Of a stretch of 64,000 bases of DNA, positions 1 to 11,975 are shown in pieces. The DNA is taken from positions 1,891,823-1,955,822 of the forward strand of contig ONZQ02000003.1 of assembly GCA_900312665.1 (NCBI GenBank). Direction: 5' to 3'. The notes under the pieces are model-generated. The model made no database searches, was not told the DNA's origin, and saw nothing but the letters and a program-made list of their open reading frames with translations. Position numbers and translations under genes: made by a program. This DNA is from Cephalotrichum gorgonifer. Lineage: Eukaryota; Ascomycota; Sordariomycetes; Microascales; Microascaceae. Position 1 is the first letter of the stretch. Each line of letters opens with the position of its first letter.

Positions 1-527
1 TCCCCTTCCCCGTCCCCTCCTCTCCCCCCCTCCTACCCCCAAATACCTCCACCCACTAAACGTACATATATATCCACTACTTTGACACACACCCACACAC
101 ACACACCGACCCTTACTTCGTATATATACTTTCCTCGATCGTCTACCGTGGCACGCTCACGTTCCTTCGGCCGCTTCCTTCCCTCGTCAACATAATCTTT
201 AACGTGCCCATCACCACAAACTCGTCCAGCCCCAGCAAAAAGAAGCAACGACCAGGCAAAATCCTTTTTCTGAGGCGCCCCTCATCCGGAACGACACCAA
301 AACCTTACGGGACGAGGAGCCGGTTTCCTGACTTGGCCATCAAAAACCGGACAGTCGACAACCCGGAGTAGCAACCACTTGACCATATGGCTTTCCAGAC
401 CAAAGGATCTCGATAATTTTTTTGGTAGCCAACTATCCCGGGACCGTGCTCGTCCTTTCTGCGAGAGTCTGTCTCTCCTTGGGGGAGCCCTTGAGCAGCG
501 AGCTAGAAGCCGCGGCCAAGAAAACCA
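1..527 (+). promoter_or_regulatory. Upstream region and probable 5' leader of flbC
   Basis: The stretch has no convincing coding frame. It starts with pyrimidine-rich DNA, then an ACATATATAT stretch near 65 and a TATATATACT stretch near 121, and a (CA)n microsatellite near 88-110. A short frame begins at 422 and overlaps the main start in another phase, so it could act as an upstream ORF if transcription starts early enough. The assignment as promoter and leader is inferred from its position before flbC. Confidence 0.4.
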
Positions 528-2140
528 ATGATGTCAACGGCCATGGACACGACGAGCTTCTCTTCCCGACGCCAAGCGGCCACGAGCCTGCCCCAATTCC
601 ATCTTCCCGCGCCCGGAGATGTTCCCAGTATGCCTCCTAAACCCGTTGCTGCGGCGCAGTCTTTGCATCCATCCTCTTCACAGCCTGCCCTTTCCAGCAG
701 TGTTCTAACTCCTCCAGGGGTGACGACCGATGGACTAAGTCCATTATCAGGCGCCAACACGGCGGGTTCGCAGGGATCCGGCGCGTCCGCCGCCCTCTCT
801 GGATACTATGGCCACTCTCAGGGCTCCTGGCCAACCCCGGGCAACAGTAACAGCTCCTACACCTTCGGCTCTAGCAACCAGCAGGGCCAGCCACTATCAC
901 AACAAGGATACGGCGGCCGGAACGTGTATAGCCAGTCTACGCCTCTTTCTTACAACTCGCGTAACCCGCACTCGCCTCCGACCGGCATCGAGGGAATCTC
1001 CCATCCTTCGTACGATCACTCGCATCAGTCCTACTCAACGGCGCCAGCGGGGGGTGCAGGCGCCAGCACGGGGGGTGGTCTCGGAAACACCAGTGGAGGT
1101 CTAGGAATAGGCCCAGGTCCCGGGAACCCGGGTGGTGGTGGTGGCGGCGGCGGCGGCGGCGGCGGCAGCGGTGGTGGCAGCGGCATTCTCCCTGGCGCCT
1201 CTGGTGGCAGTGGCTTGGCCGGACCGCAGCAGACATCGGGACCTCCGGGTCTCCATCGTCACAGCCAGTCCTCACAGGGTGGCATACTAGGCCCGCATCC
1301 TTCAACGACTCCTCAGCCGCCATCTACAACCTCGCCGGGCACCGGCCCCGGCCCGATCGATCCTTACTCGCAGTCTAGATCGCCTCCATCTCAAAGTTAC
1401 TACACGCCTGTATCCTCGTCCCACTCGTCGGCGTTCCCGTCGTACGCCCCACCGCCGCCGCCAGGCTCATCAGGACACCCGCCGGCATCGTCAACGGGCC
1501 CGCACCGGCCGCTATCGTCCATGATCCTGCCGTCGGGGATGGCAGCTCCGCAGCCTTACCGTGCGTACCCCCAGTACCCTCAGGTTCCGAATATGGGTGG
1601 TCCCATCATGTCGAACATGGGAAATCCTGGGGGCAGGATGTCTCTGGTGCCGGGCATGGGCGTTCCTCAAGGTTACGGCGGACAGATGACACACCAGCTG
1701 TACGGGCCGGGGGGGCAGCCCCCTCAGCCAGACCGGCCGTATAGATGCGACATGTGCAAACAGTCGTTCAATAGGAATCACGACCTAAAGCGACATAAGA
1801 GGATCCACCTATCGGTGAAGCCGTTCCCCTGCTCTTCTTGCGACAAGTCGTTCTCGCGAAAGGACGCACTGAAGGTAAGGGGCGCTTTCTAGAAAGTGTG
1901 GCGGCGCTCCTCGATCTGGGGAATGACGCCACCGTCACCACGAGAGACACGGAAACCGGAGAGAAACGCAAGCTAACATGGTAACAGAGGCATCGTTTAG
2001 TAAAAGGCTGCGACGCGGACGCCGGAAAACAAGATGGCTCTAAGCAACGGCGGGAAGGGAACGATCAGGGCGGGAGGCCACCGGGTGGTGATCCCAACAC
2101 CGACACGGCATACAACACCGGCCGAGACATGACGAGGTGA
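528..2140 (+). CDS. flbC: FlbC-like C2H2 conidiation transcription factor
   Basis: Two exons, 528-1874 and 1988-2140, joined in phase 0 across a 113-bp GT-AG intron; 499 residues. Residues 1-400 are low complexity, rich in Ser, Pro, Gly and Gln, with a poly-Gly run near residue 205. Two zinc fingers sit at the end: C407-C410-H423-H427, and C435-C438-H451-C457, whose last ligand is a Cys (H-x5-C, in RHRLVKGC). The finger text NRNHDLKRHKRIH followed by SRKDALKRH is the signature I associate with FlbC, an upstream activator of conidiation genes in Aspergillus. Without the intron the second finger would be cut off, which supports the splice. An ATG three bases downstream (531) is an equally possible start. 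Target genes in this species are not visible from sequence. Confidence 0.85.
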
Positions 2141-4455
2141 CAAGACACGCCAACTCTGTTCATTGCCCAACTCTAGAGTCGTTGGGGTATCGAAAAGCAC
2201 CAGGCACTTGGATATTTTCTACTTGTTGTCATTCCCATGTAGGGAGACAACTTTACATACTGTTTTATTACCATTTTACAACACGGCATCGCATGGGATA
2301 GGACTAGGCACAAGGGCCTTGGGGAGCTTGGGGAGCTTAAGGACTTTGGGGGACTCTGGGGAATTTGGAATCGGACTACGGGAACTCGTTAAAAAAAAAA
2401 GAACCGAGACGGTAACTCGGGGCGTCAGGGAAAGTATTGACGGAAATTCAGTGGACTTTTTTATTACTTTATTGGTGCTGTAATGGAGTTTCTTTCTTTA
2501 GATTTCCTGTACTGACAGAGGTGAAATGGAAAGACAACTTTTCATCCCGCACCTAGCCTTAGAGCAGCCGTGAAAAAGAAGGTATGTATAGATTTACCAG
2601 TCCTAGATGAAGCATTCACTACTTCACAGGTTCATGAAACGTTTCAAGTCTCTTGAGAGTCAGTAGGCCGAGCTCGGAAGCTTTGAAGATGGAAGCTTCG
2701 AAGCTCCATGGCTATGATGCTTTTACGTGAACATGGCGTTTAAGTCTGGGGATGGTCTAGATACCTGTATCTTCTCTGCTCTCTAGCTTTCAGACTAAAG
2801 AGATGGTGGCGGGGTAGGTTAGAGAGAAATGGATCGGCGGGTGGGGAAGAGCGGAGGAGAAAAAAGGGGGGGGGGTGTGAGACTGGTAAAGTCTATCTGT
2901 GGTGATCAGGGTACTTTGTGGGCTATTATGGTGATCGGTCATGACATATGAGATGAAGAGGAGGGGAGGAGGGAGGAGAGAGCTAGGGCAAACGGAAAAA
3001 GGGGGGGTAGGGGGGGGGGGGGGTTGGAATCTGGGCGGGGAGGACCGTTGTACCGTTGAAGGGAAGACGACTTGGTATTTGTCTCTACTTGGGGCATGGG
3101 CGGCTTGGCTTTGTTTCTAAGGGATTGTGCGGGATGTAGAAGCTTCGAGCTGGTGGCGATGTTTCTGCTTGTGAGAACTTGGGAGCTCGTTCTCGATGTC
3201 GGGGGCTGAGGAGAGGGAAGAGATGTTTAGTACTACGGACATGTTGGATCTAACCCCCTGCGCCCGGGCAGGCCGGCTATTACGGCCTACGAGAACGCCG
3301 GTTCCGCAGTACTATTTGAGGGAAGGCAGTTGAGGAGACCATCGAATGGCATTTCCTCTATCAATGTATCAATGCCTCCCCCCCTCGGGCCCGCGCTACC
3401 TCAGGATGAGGGTGGGAAGAAAGAAAAGCCTGACCTACACCTGAGACATGGCTAACAGGACGATGCGTTTCCTGCGAGTACACCGGGCCTATCCTTCCTA
3501 AAAACCCTCGTTTCCTTCGCACTACGTATACAACTTCCCCCTCAAGGGAGGGTATGATGACGAGGATAGGGAAGGGGGGGTACGCAAACCCCGCCGGGCT
3601 CCCCACCGATACCCAGCTTTTGCTTTTCTTCTTAGATCCAAGAGCTCACATTTGTCTCACTCCCTTCCAACCCTCAACACCCTTTAAATCTCTTGTCTCC
3701 CTCTCCCGACACTTTCCGCGGTCTCCCCCCTCCTCCTCACCGAGAGTATCACTTGAAAAACAAGGGGGATGGATAAGATGTAAGNNNNNNNNNNNNNNNN
3801 NNNNNNNNNNNNNNNNNNNNNNNNNNNNNNNNNNNNNNNNNNNNNNNNNNNNNNNNNNNNNNNNNNNNNNNNNNNNNNNNNNNNNNNNNNNNNNNNNNNN
3901 NNNNNNNNNNNNNNNNNNNNNNNNNNNNNNNNNNNNNNNNNNNNNNNNNNAAAAAGGGGGTGGGGAAGGGGGGGGGAAGAAGGGGGGGGGGGAGGAAGTT
4001 GCACCGAGGTGAGAGGGGAGATGTAGTTGCACGATGGAAAGTGCAAAGTAGAAGAAAAGGGAGGGAAAGGAAGGGGGGAAGGGGGGGGGGGGGGGCGTGT
4101 GAATGAAGGAAACTGAGACCATGAACTCGTATCATGTTACCGACGGTGGGGAGAGAGAGACAAGTCTCGAGGAAAAGGGCGTGAAACGGTGAAGGGTGGT
4201 GGGGACTGGGGAGAAACGAAAATATAGTCTCGTCACCGCGTTCGGCGTCCCTCGCGAGCTGTGCTGCCATCGTTTCTCGAGATGGACACATCTCCGTGCC
4301 TAGACCCATCCTTTCCTCCCATGGCTATCATCTAATACTTAAAGACGGCTGCTGTTGCGACGGGGATGCCGCTTTTCACCCTCTTCGTCTCGGAAAAGGG
4401 GGAGGGAGGGAGGGAAGGCCAGGGTCTAGCTGTGGGAGGGAAGCATGGCAAGTAT
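2141..4455. other. G-rich intergenic DNA, no gene recognised
   Basis: Contains long G homopolymers (for example near 2868, 3009-3023, 3980 and 4081-4095) and purine-rich stretches on both sides of an assembly gap. Open frames here are short or run through the N gap and show no recognisable domain. The first part presumably holds the flbC 3' untranslated region. Confidence 0.6.
3785..3950. other. Assembly gap (166 N)
   Basis: A run of N flanked on the right by poly-A/poly-G sequence. Homopolymer G tracts probably broke the assembly. The true length is unknown. Confidence 0.95.
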
Positions 4456-4513
4456 GTGAGAGGGTCCATCGCTCACGGAAACACAACGATGGACCCTCTC
4501 ACGGAAACACAAC
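4456..4513. repeat. Inverted repeat with interleaved direct repeat
   Basis: A 16-nt arm at 4456-4471 is the perfect reverse complement of 4487-4502, with a 15-nt loop. A 16-nt direct repeat (CTCACGGAAACACAAC) occupies 4472-4487 and again 4498-4513, so loop and right flank share sequence. This interleaving is the kind of footprint left by template switching. It ends about 140 bp before the 5S rRNA gene. Confidence 0.85.
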
Positions 4514-4655
4514 AGGAGTGTCCCCTCTTCCCTGTCACACCCCCCCTTCTTATAAGCAGTGGACACGACTATACAAGTATGAGGAGGAGTACAAGATGCC
4601 CAGAGCGGCTCTCCAGGAAGCTCGCTCATATGCCCAGCGTCGAGCACAAGACAGT

Positions 4656-4774
4656 ACATACGACCATAGCTCGTGGAAAACTGAGGGTCCCGTCCGCTCC
4701 CCTATACATAAACCACGAAGCGCTAGACTAGTAGTTGGGTCGGTGACGACCAGCGAATCCCTGGTGTTGTATGT
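4656..4774 (+). rRNA. 5S ribosomal RNA gene (diverged variant)
   Basis: 119 nt, the usual length for fungal 5S. It starts ACATACGACCATAG and ends TGTTGTATGT; the two ends pair as a 9-bp helix I with one G-U. The internal words CCCGTCCGCTC, AGTAGTTGGGT and CCAGCGAATCCC are those of fungal 5S. Compared with the Neurospora-type sequence as I recall it, helix II is changed on both sides (GCTCGTGG pairs with CCACG-A-AGC) and helix IV is changed on both sides (GGTCG, GTGA loop, CGACC), so pairing is kept. Filamentous fungi carry dispersed, single 5S genes read by RNA polymerase III from internal promoter elements, and several sequence types per genome are known. Compensatory changes argue for a working variant, though a pseudogene under decay cannot be excluded. 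Confidence 0.88.
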
Positions 4775-4789
4775 TCTTTTTCCTTTTTA
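4775..4789 (+). terminator. RNA polymerase III terminator of the 5S gene
   Basis: Two T runs (CTTTTTCC followed by TTTTT) lie directly after the 5S 3' end. Runs of four or more T are the standard Pol III stop signal. Confidence 0.8.
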
Positions 4790-7700
4790 GCGTCCTTTCA
4801 CCCGGATTATCGAGAGCCTTGCCTTGTTAAGACGTTAGAAGAACGGCGGCGTGGCTGGCAGGTCGATCGGGGCAAGGTTTCTTTTTAGCTAGGGCCGGAT
4901 CGGTTGTAGTTGCTCGGGGACAGGGGTGACTGGCTGGGCCTCGCCCTCCTCCCGCCTGGATTTTGCCCGACCTTAGGTTTGCGGAATTCTGGGGGAGGCG
5001 GTTTGTGAATGTAGGGTGGCTTCCTGTCAGGAGATCAGAGACGGTGAAAGGAGATGGGGGAGGGGGAACCTTGTCTCGGTGTATTGGCTAATGTCGCCTC
5101 CCTGGGGGTATCTCCGGATGGAAAGACAGTCTAAAGATTCTCTGTCATCTCTTCCAGTCCGTGGTCTTTCTGTATAGCTCTGGGGAGCATGTACTTTGGC
5201 TCGCGGGGACCCATCCCCCTCTCCGAGGCCTCCATTTTGTGGGGAGGCGGTAGTGTCATCGACGTTGACTAGGGATGATGTCGTTGGAAGATGTGCGCCG
5301 CATATCCGCACTCCAAGCCCGCCCCCATTCATCACCACTCCATCCCTGCCTTAAAACCCTAAGGCAGACGAACTCCCTCTCCCCTCACCCTATCATGGCT
5401 CATGAAGTTCATTCACCTCTTCCTTGCCCCCCTGGCAGGAAAAACGATGGTACCCCCCACTGCCACCGCAAGATACAAACTAATGGATCTCACCCCCCCG
5501 TTTCCTCCTCTCGTCACAAACCCATAATAGTGGCTTTTGTGTAACCGAGAGCCAAATGCAGATGACGGAACGGAACAGCCTTTTGGCGGACGTGGCCGGT
5601 CACGATAACGCCCTGATTGGTCCGGGGCACTCCCGCCTCACCTTCACCCACCCCCCCCCCTGCTTTCTGCAAGTTCCAAAGAGGGTGTTGTTGAGTGAGG
5701 CGGGTGTGCGAGAAGGACGGCTGTAGTCATGAGTACCCCCCCCCCCCCCCCATGATTCGGTAGAAAAGGTCCCTTTGTGCGCTGAGATGCACGGTTCACG
5801 CTAGCCCCCTTTTCACCGAAGTCATGCCTCTCTAGCTGCCGGGAGGAACTGCCCCTTCCCAGGAATCAGAAAAAAGGGTGGGGGGATGTTAGTTTAATCG
5901 AGGACCCCGAGGCGCCCTCGGTCACAAAGATGGCGCTTTCCGCCCCCTCTCCACTCCTCCTCCATCCCTCCACTTCCCCAGGACCGCCGAATCCGTTCCC
6001 ACGCTTATAGTTCGTCTGTGCGACCACCTCTCGGGACCAGAAAGGAAAACAAAGGCCACAGGACGCCCAATACTCAGCCGAATAGGAAATCGGGCGGCGG
6101 GCGGGCGGGCGCCTCTTGATCAATATTTGCTCCTTCGCCCCATCTTCCCAAGGAATTCCTCCAACGTCCCGTTGGGGGGAAAGGGAGAAAAGGGTGGAGG
6201 CAGCACTTACACGGGCTTCCACATTACCAAAGAAAAAAAAGGGGCGGGAAGACCCTTTCCGTTCCCACCTGCCCCGGGCCGCAATTTTGTCTGTAACTCG
6301 GGTGGAGAATTGAATATAATTCCCCGCCGGCACGTCAGACGCCGTGCTTTCAGAGAGTGGATTTCTCGGAGGGGAAAGGGGAAAGCACGGGCGTGCTGTG
6401 GACGTAGGTAGCCTTCCCTCAATACCCAAGGTTTAGCTAAGGAAGAGGAGAAGAAAGGACGAGCCGCGGCGGCGCAGAGGACTCGAACCGGGAGTTTGCA
6501 GGCCAGATGGCAAGGTAACATACATCCATCCCCCCGACGGCTACATGCGCTAGGTGCTAACAGGCCGTATAGGCGAGAGGTGCCGGCTCCCAGGGCGGAG
6601 CATAGCCTAGGACCCGACGCAATCGGCCGTTCCCCGCAACGGTTGTACTTTCGCCGAGCTGCGTGAACGCTCTGGCTCCCGTGGACACGGTAAGCCGAGT
6701 GGATGGCCCCCGCGCAAAACCATGTCCGCCCAAAACCCAGGGACAGGCACCGGAACTCGATAACAAAACCCAGTGGGTAATAGAAGAAAATCAGCACCGG
6801 CTATATCGTCTGGGAAAAGGTTATCGGGCGACAACGTGAACTCGTACCGGCTGCCGCAATCGCTGGCCTTCGCGGATCACCGCACTTTCCAAAGGGGGGA
6901 AGGGGTTAACGAGCAGACACCGTTATCACACGCAGTCAGAGCATCATACATATACCCCACGTGATCAACCGGGGCGGGTGATGGTGGCCAGGACACATTT
7001 ATCAGGGAGACGTTCACATCGCCGAGCCCACTAGGGTCTTCCTACACCAGGAAGTCCAGTGTGGTCCAGGAGCAGGAAGATATCTTCCCAGCCCTGAGTC
7101 GATGGGTTTGAGAGGGATCGGCAGCCTGCTTCGGTTATAGAGGGGGCAAAGCCGTGCGTGACTGATAATGCTAATGGCGGCAAAAAAGGGTCCAAGGGGC
7201 CTGGATGTCGTTCACTTCCGCCCAGCTCAATGACTGGGGCGCTCGTAGGGGTGTGACGAGATGCCGGTAGGGGAGAGGACTTCGCGATTTGCATTCGGAC
7301 GGCTATACTCCATGAGGGAGAAGAAGAAGCAGGGAGAGACAAGGTAAGATCTGGCAGGATGAGGTTCGGGCTGGGTACGCAGCTCGCCATGGAGAGAGGA
7401 TGGACGAGCATCGCTCCGGGCCACTTGGCAACAGAGGTCAATCAGACACACAAAGAGAGACTTAACCACGACTCCGTATTTAGCGTTGAAACCTTGTCCA
7501 ACAAGAGACACTCGCCCAAACCCATGATCATATCTAGCCCCGAGATGGAGAGATTCGTGATTTGGAGCTAGAGACACTCGTTGTACCGGTACTCAGGAGC
7601 CCGCTCAGGGAACCCTGACAACCGGAGCGGCCCGGCGAATCAGCGCCCGCCGCGCTCTCCCTCCCAACCCAATCCGGAAGAATGTCGAAGAGTGTCCCCA

Positions 7701-8493
7701 CAGGCCACGGCACTGCGAAGAGACTAGCGCAACCGCGCGGGCGCCACAACGACCGAAACCAGTTAGTAAAACCTGCTCATACCTCTCTCCCCCGCCTGTG
7801 TCCCGCCCCTCCCGTCTTACACCTACTTATATCCACGTATATTCTCCGTGTTATCGAAGCGAAATATCCAACGAGGGGAAAATGGTAAATGGAGCAGCAC
7901 TTCCTTCCGCTTCGCTCCTCCCCCCTTCTTTGCTTTAAACGAGGGAACACACCGAAACAGATCTGTCGCCCATTTTTTACCCACTCCTCCGTCACATCCT
8001 CCGATCCCGTTCATGCGTTAACCTTATTTCCTTGTTTCCGAACGACGACGACGACGACAAAGCCCGCGTGGGAGTAAGAGATCTGCGACGGAGGTGGCTT
8101 GGTAATTTTTATCTCGAAACATCCGAACGAAAATACCGACGTCGATCGAAGAACCTGCTCAAACTCTCGCCAGAGGAATCATATAACACCTTGGCGTCGG
8201 GGTAGGTGAGGCCACCTTTTTTTTCTTCTCTCCCTCTCGCTGTCTCTCGCCAATTTTCTTCATCAAGTGTTTTTGTTTCGCGGGTACCGAGACCTCGCCA
8301 ATCGTCATCTCCTTATTCTTCTTCTGGCACTTTTGTCCCCGTCGCCTCGCTTCTGTTATTGTCACACCCGTTTCCCCCCTCTTCCGGAAAGAGGTCAAAC
8401 TCGAATTTCGTTCCCCCTCGTTACTATCGTAGTCTCCTGTTCCCTCTCGCATATCTCGTCTTTCTTAAAACATTCGCCTTCGTCGCCACCACA
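4790..8493. other. Intergenic DNA, no gene recognised; leader of the copper transporter at its end
   Basis: No open frame here shows a domain or a coherent exon chain. C homopolymers occur near 5650 and 5740. An (ACG)n microsatellite lies at 8042-8058, and a pyrimidine-rich block (8215-8265) before the next start looks like a transcription start region of a fungal promoter. Confidence 0.5.
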
Positions 8494-9168
8494 ATGGAGA
8501 GGAGACACGGAGCTGACCACGCCGAAGCCGCAACAATGTCTCACGAAGGCCACTCTGGCTCTACGGACGCCGCCGGCGGCGGCCACTCCACCATCTTCTT
8601 CAACGCCGCGAACACACCCCTCTACAGTCTCGCCTGGACCCCGACCTCGGACGGCGCCTACGCAGGCACCTGCATCTTCCTTATATTCCTCGCCGTGATC
8701 TTCCGCTCCCTCCTGGCCCTCAAGGCCGTCATGGAGCAGCGGTGGACGGACGCCGAGCTCGCGCGGCGGTACGTCGTCGTCGCGGGGAAGCAGACGTTCG
8801 CCGAGCGCCTATCGCAGGACCAGTCGGCTAAGAACATGGTTCTCTCGGCCAACGGTGTCGAGGAGAACGTGAGGGTCGTCTCGAGGAGGAGTGCGCCCGG
8901 GGTCGCAAGGCCGTGGAGGTTCTCGGTCGATCCGGTGCGGGCGTGTATCGACGTCGTCATCGCTGGTGTGGGATACCTTCTGTGAGTTTTTTCTTCTTCT
9001 TTTCTTCTCCACGATGGGTCCAATTGCTGTCGGCCAGAGAGTGCTAATGTGGTTTCTAGCATGCTCGCGGTCATGACCATGAACGTCGGCTACTTCCTCT
9101 CCGTCCTCGGTGGCGTCTTCGTCGGAAGCCTGGCCGTCGGGCGTTATTCTTCTACCTCGGACCACTAG
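8494..9168 (+). CDS. Ctr-family copper transporter
   Basis: Two exons, 8494-8981 and 9060-9168, 198 residues; the 78-bp intron has GTGAGT, a CTAAT branch point and TAG. The N-terminus is short and rich in His and Met (RRHGADH, MSHEGH), suited to binding copper. TM1 lies near residues 53-72 and is followed by a charged cytosolic loop. The last helices carry MLAVM (MxxxM), then 12 residues, then GVFVG (GxxxG), exactly the spacing that defines the Ctr pore and trimer packing. Splicing is needed to restore this motif. The family carries Cu(I) into the cytosol from outside or from the vacuole. The size and modest Met content fit a Ctr2-like vacuolar or a small plasma-membrane member; sequence alone does not decide. 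M15 is a possible alternative start. Confidence 0.88.
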
Positions 9169-11325
9169 AGCGGACAGCGCGCAAGCATCACCTCCTCATT
9201 TATTTTCTTTTCCCTTCTTTTCTTCTTTGTCTAGCCTAACACGGCTGCGGACATCGACGTGATGCGAAATGAGCGCTTGGGATTTTTTTGGGACGGCGTT
9301 CTGGAGAAGGGAAATCTGTTTGTATCTTTGGGGATGGGATTATCGCCACGACGATTTTATTAATCTCGTGCTGTGGCTATATTTCTTCGTCTGTGCTGTC
9401 TCTCAGGAATTGGCATCGTTAGAGCTGCGTGTCCGATGAGCTTAGGTGCAACAGCTCCGTCCGAAGTATCAATACATCATGGTGCCGGCCCCACCAAAAC
9501 CTGCTCAAATGTGCTCAGCTCCCTCTTCGAGAACAGGTGAGGCTAGGCTCGTGTGGAAGGCGCGGCTTGTAGTGTATTTTGTGAGTAAGAACCGCGCCTG
9601 CCAAGCTTATGTAAGGAACAGCTCCTTCTTGTCGTCTTTGGCGGACTGGAAGGCGGCACCGCCAGACCGAAAAGGTCAACGTTCCAAACCACTGCCCCTT
9701 TGGGCTAAAGTGATCACGGTTCCCCATACATCTCATTCTGCCGGGTACTTTGGACAAAGGTACTATCCTTTTTGGCTCAATATACGCCCAAATCTCCATC
9801 CCGACCCGAGACATCGGGAAACTGGGGCCATGGGGCTGGGGAAAGAGCGGGGGAGGGGCCGGAGGGAGGGGCCATGGAGGGGAACGACCCCAATTGAGGC
9901 TCTGTCGATCTAGTATTTAGGCGAGGACGGCCGGTACCGAGTAGATCGAGAGAGCGACTTCACCTCTTCGCTGGTGTCCCCCCCTTTCCTTTCTCGTAAC
10001 CGTCGCTTCATTGCGAAATGTTAGAGCGTTCGTGGATCGTGAGCCGTGGGTAAGCATGGATTAGTCCTCTAGCCTGCCTTTCCCCCCTTGAGTATGGTTT
10101 GTGATGCCTTGGATTCCTCTACATCTTCTCCCACTTTTCTAGCTCTCTCCCTCTCTTCACTTGTTCCTTCTCTTACCCCTCCTTTTGACACCCGTTCTCT
10201 TTTATCCAACGTGTCGTACACCCACTCCTTCCTTCCATGATACACCCGGAATAGGTGTTTCAAACCGGAATATAACGTCTCTTTCTCCTCCTCCCACCCA
10301 CCACCCACGCTCCGAAACAGACCCCTCAGTTACACGGATAAGAAATCGAATTTTAAGAGAAAGCCGGTCGAATAGATCCACCGTCCTGCCATGGGCTGAT
10401 TATTTACTTCGGGAAAAGTAGAGCGCACTTACCTCTCGAGGAGAGGGCTCTCCGGGTGTAGGACAAACCCCTCTCACGAAGCCTCTCCCATGAATCAGGT
10501 CCCTCATGCCTATATCCGGCATCGCGGACCCGGCATGCGACGGTACGTTCCATCATCCCGTTGGCAGCCGGTCTACGCGCTGCTCCGTCCTATCGGGTAA
10601 CTACAAGGGCAAAGGACGGCGGGGTGGCGGAAACGGGGGGGGGCTAGACAACCTCCAATCTTACTCTCGAACCGGAGAAGCCCTCCCCCTAGTTGTCCTC
10701 CTCGTGCCTCGTCTACACCCGTAATGGACTACGGAAGGGGAAGAGTGCGTAGGAACGGCAGAAACTACAGCGTGTAGTAGTAGCCAGCATATAGGGCACC
10801 CACAAACAGGAAGGCATATATTGGTGGTGCTCGTCCGTTTACGTCCCGTAACGTCGGATCTCAAGAACCCCCTCACCCAAACCTCGTGCAGACAATCCTA
10901 GCGACGGAGTCGCGGATATTCCATGTTTTACTTCAGGCTCAAAGATTCACCCATACTCGCATCTCCTTGTACGGCAGGATCCCCTCAGTCGTCCCCCCTT
11001 GTCTACCTTCATGAGGAAACGGAACATGGGCCCAGGGGTCCACGGACGGTACAACCCCTGACTGATGCTAGGCCCGAGGCCGGCGGGATCACTTGAGTCT
11101 ACGGGAACAGTTCCCACTCACTAGACTCACTAGTAGCCTTCTCTATATGCATATTCAATCTATTAGGGGGAACTAAGGTACTATCCCCGCCTAGCTAGGG
11201 ATATCGTAAGCTAGCAGGGGAGACATGGGGATCCCGGGGTGGAAATCCCCTTACTCTCTGTATCCCAGTTGGGGCTACGAGGGAACTACCAGACTACGGC
11301 CCCTCCCCTTGCCCCTTCAAAGCCA
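9169..11325. other. Intergenic DNA, no gene recognised
   Basis: Only short or compositionally non-coding frames are seen, including a 155-codon frame at 9446-9913 without recognisable motifs. Confidence 0.5.
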
Positions 11326-11975
11326 TCATATCCAGCCCAAAGACTCCGCACCGTAACTATACTGCCGGCTCATCGCAAATGCTGCCCCCCTTGACGTGCC
11401 TATTTCTACGCAATGAACCTGAAGCGGGCAGCCCATATCTATGGAGTTCCCATTGGATAGCATAATCAGCTCTAGGTGCCCATCTTCACCCATCCCGAAT
11501 CTATCCTGCTGGTACAACATGTAGTTCGTTGACAGCACGCTTGTGCCGTCTGTTACACTCACCTAAGGCCACTTACATAGGAACCATCGCTTTCATTGAA
11601 TCACATAATAGTACCCGCGTCCTCCGCCTGGCTCCCGAGAAGCAACACTCACATGTAGAGACACTCGGTCACACAACACCATACGAACGGGATAATGAGA
11701 GAAAGGTCCAAGTATATCATACATTCAACCAGAAACCGAGATAACCAGCTTGAGAGGCAAGAATGAGGAGTAAGTAGATTATATCGGTAGTTACATAGTG
11801 TAGAGAGATACCGGGTATTGAGGACCGCGAAAACAATATCCTTCCCCAACCCCAATAACGGCGGCCTTCCTACTCCGCCCATTTCATTCATGAGACTCCA
11901 CTGGCCCTCCTCAGAGAAACCATCCATGATTCCATCCCCGTCCCCTTCCCCCCCCAAAAAATCAAAGGCAGACAT
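11326..11975 (-). pseudogene. Coding-like fragments, possible decayed or unresolved gene
   Basis: On the minus strand, 11975-11810 reads as a balanced protein segment starting MSAFDFLGG, and 11554-11326 reads as another ending ESLGWI and a stop. Both look more protein-like than nearby frames. Between them are donor-like GTGAGT (11651) and GTAAGT (11576) and an acceptor-like TAACAG (11553), but no splice combination I tried keeps one frame throughout. I do not recognise the family. It may be a lineage-specific small gene, a pseudogene with an indel, or chance. Confidence 0.25.

Noticed and set aside
3554..4309. Frames running through the N gap
   Set aside because: Translation through N is meaningless, and the flanks are homopolymer-rich.
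6470..6560. Possible tRNA on the minus strand because of a GGTTCGAGTCC B-box-like word near 6482
   Set aside because: The T-stem does not pair beyond two bases and no anticodon arm or acceptor stem can be formed.
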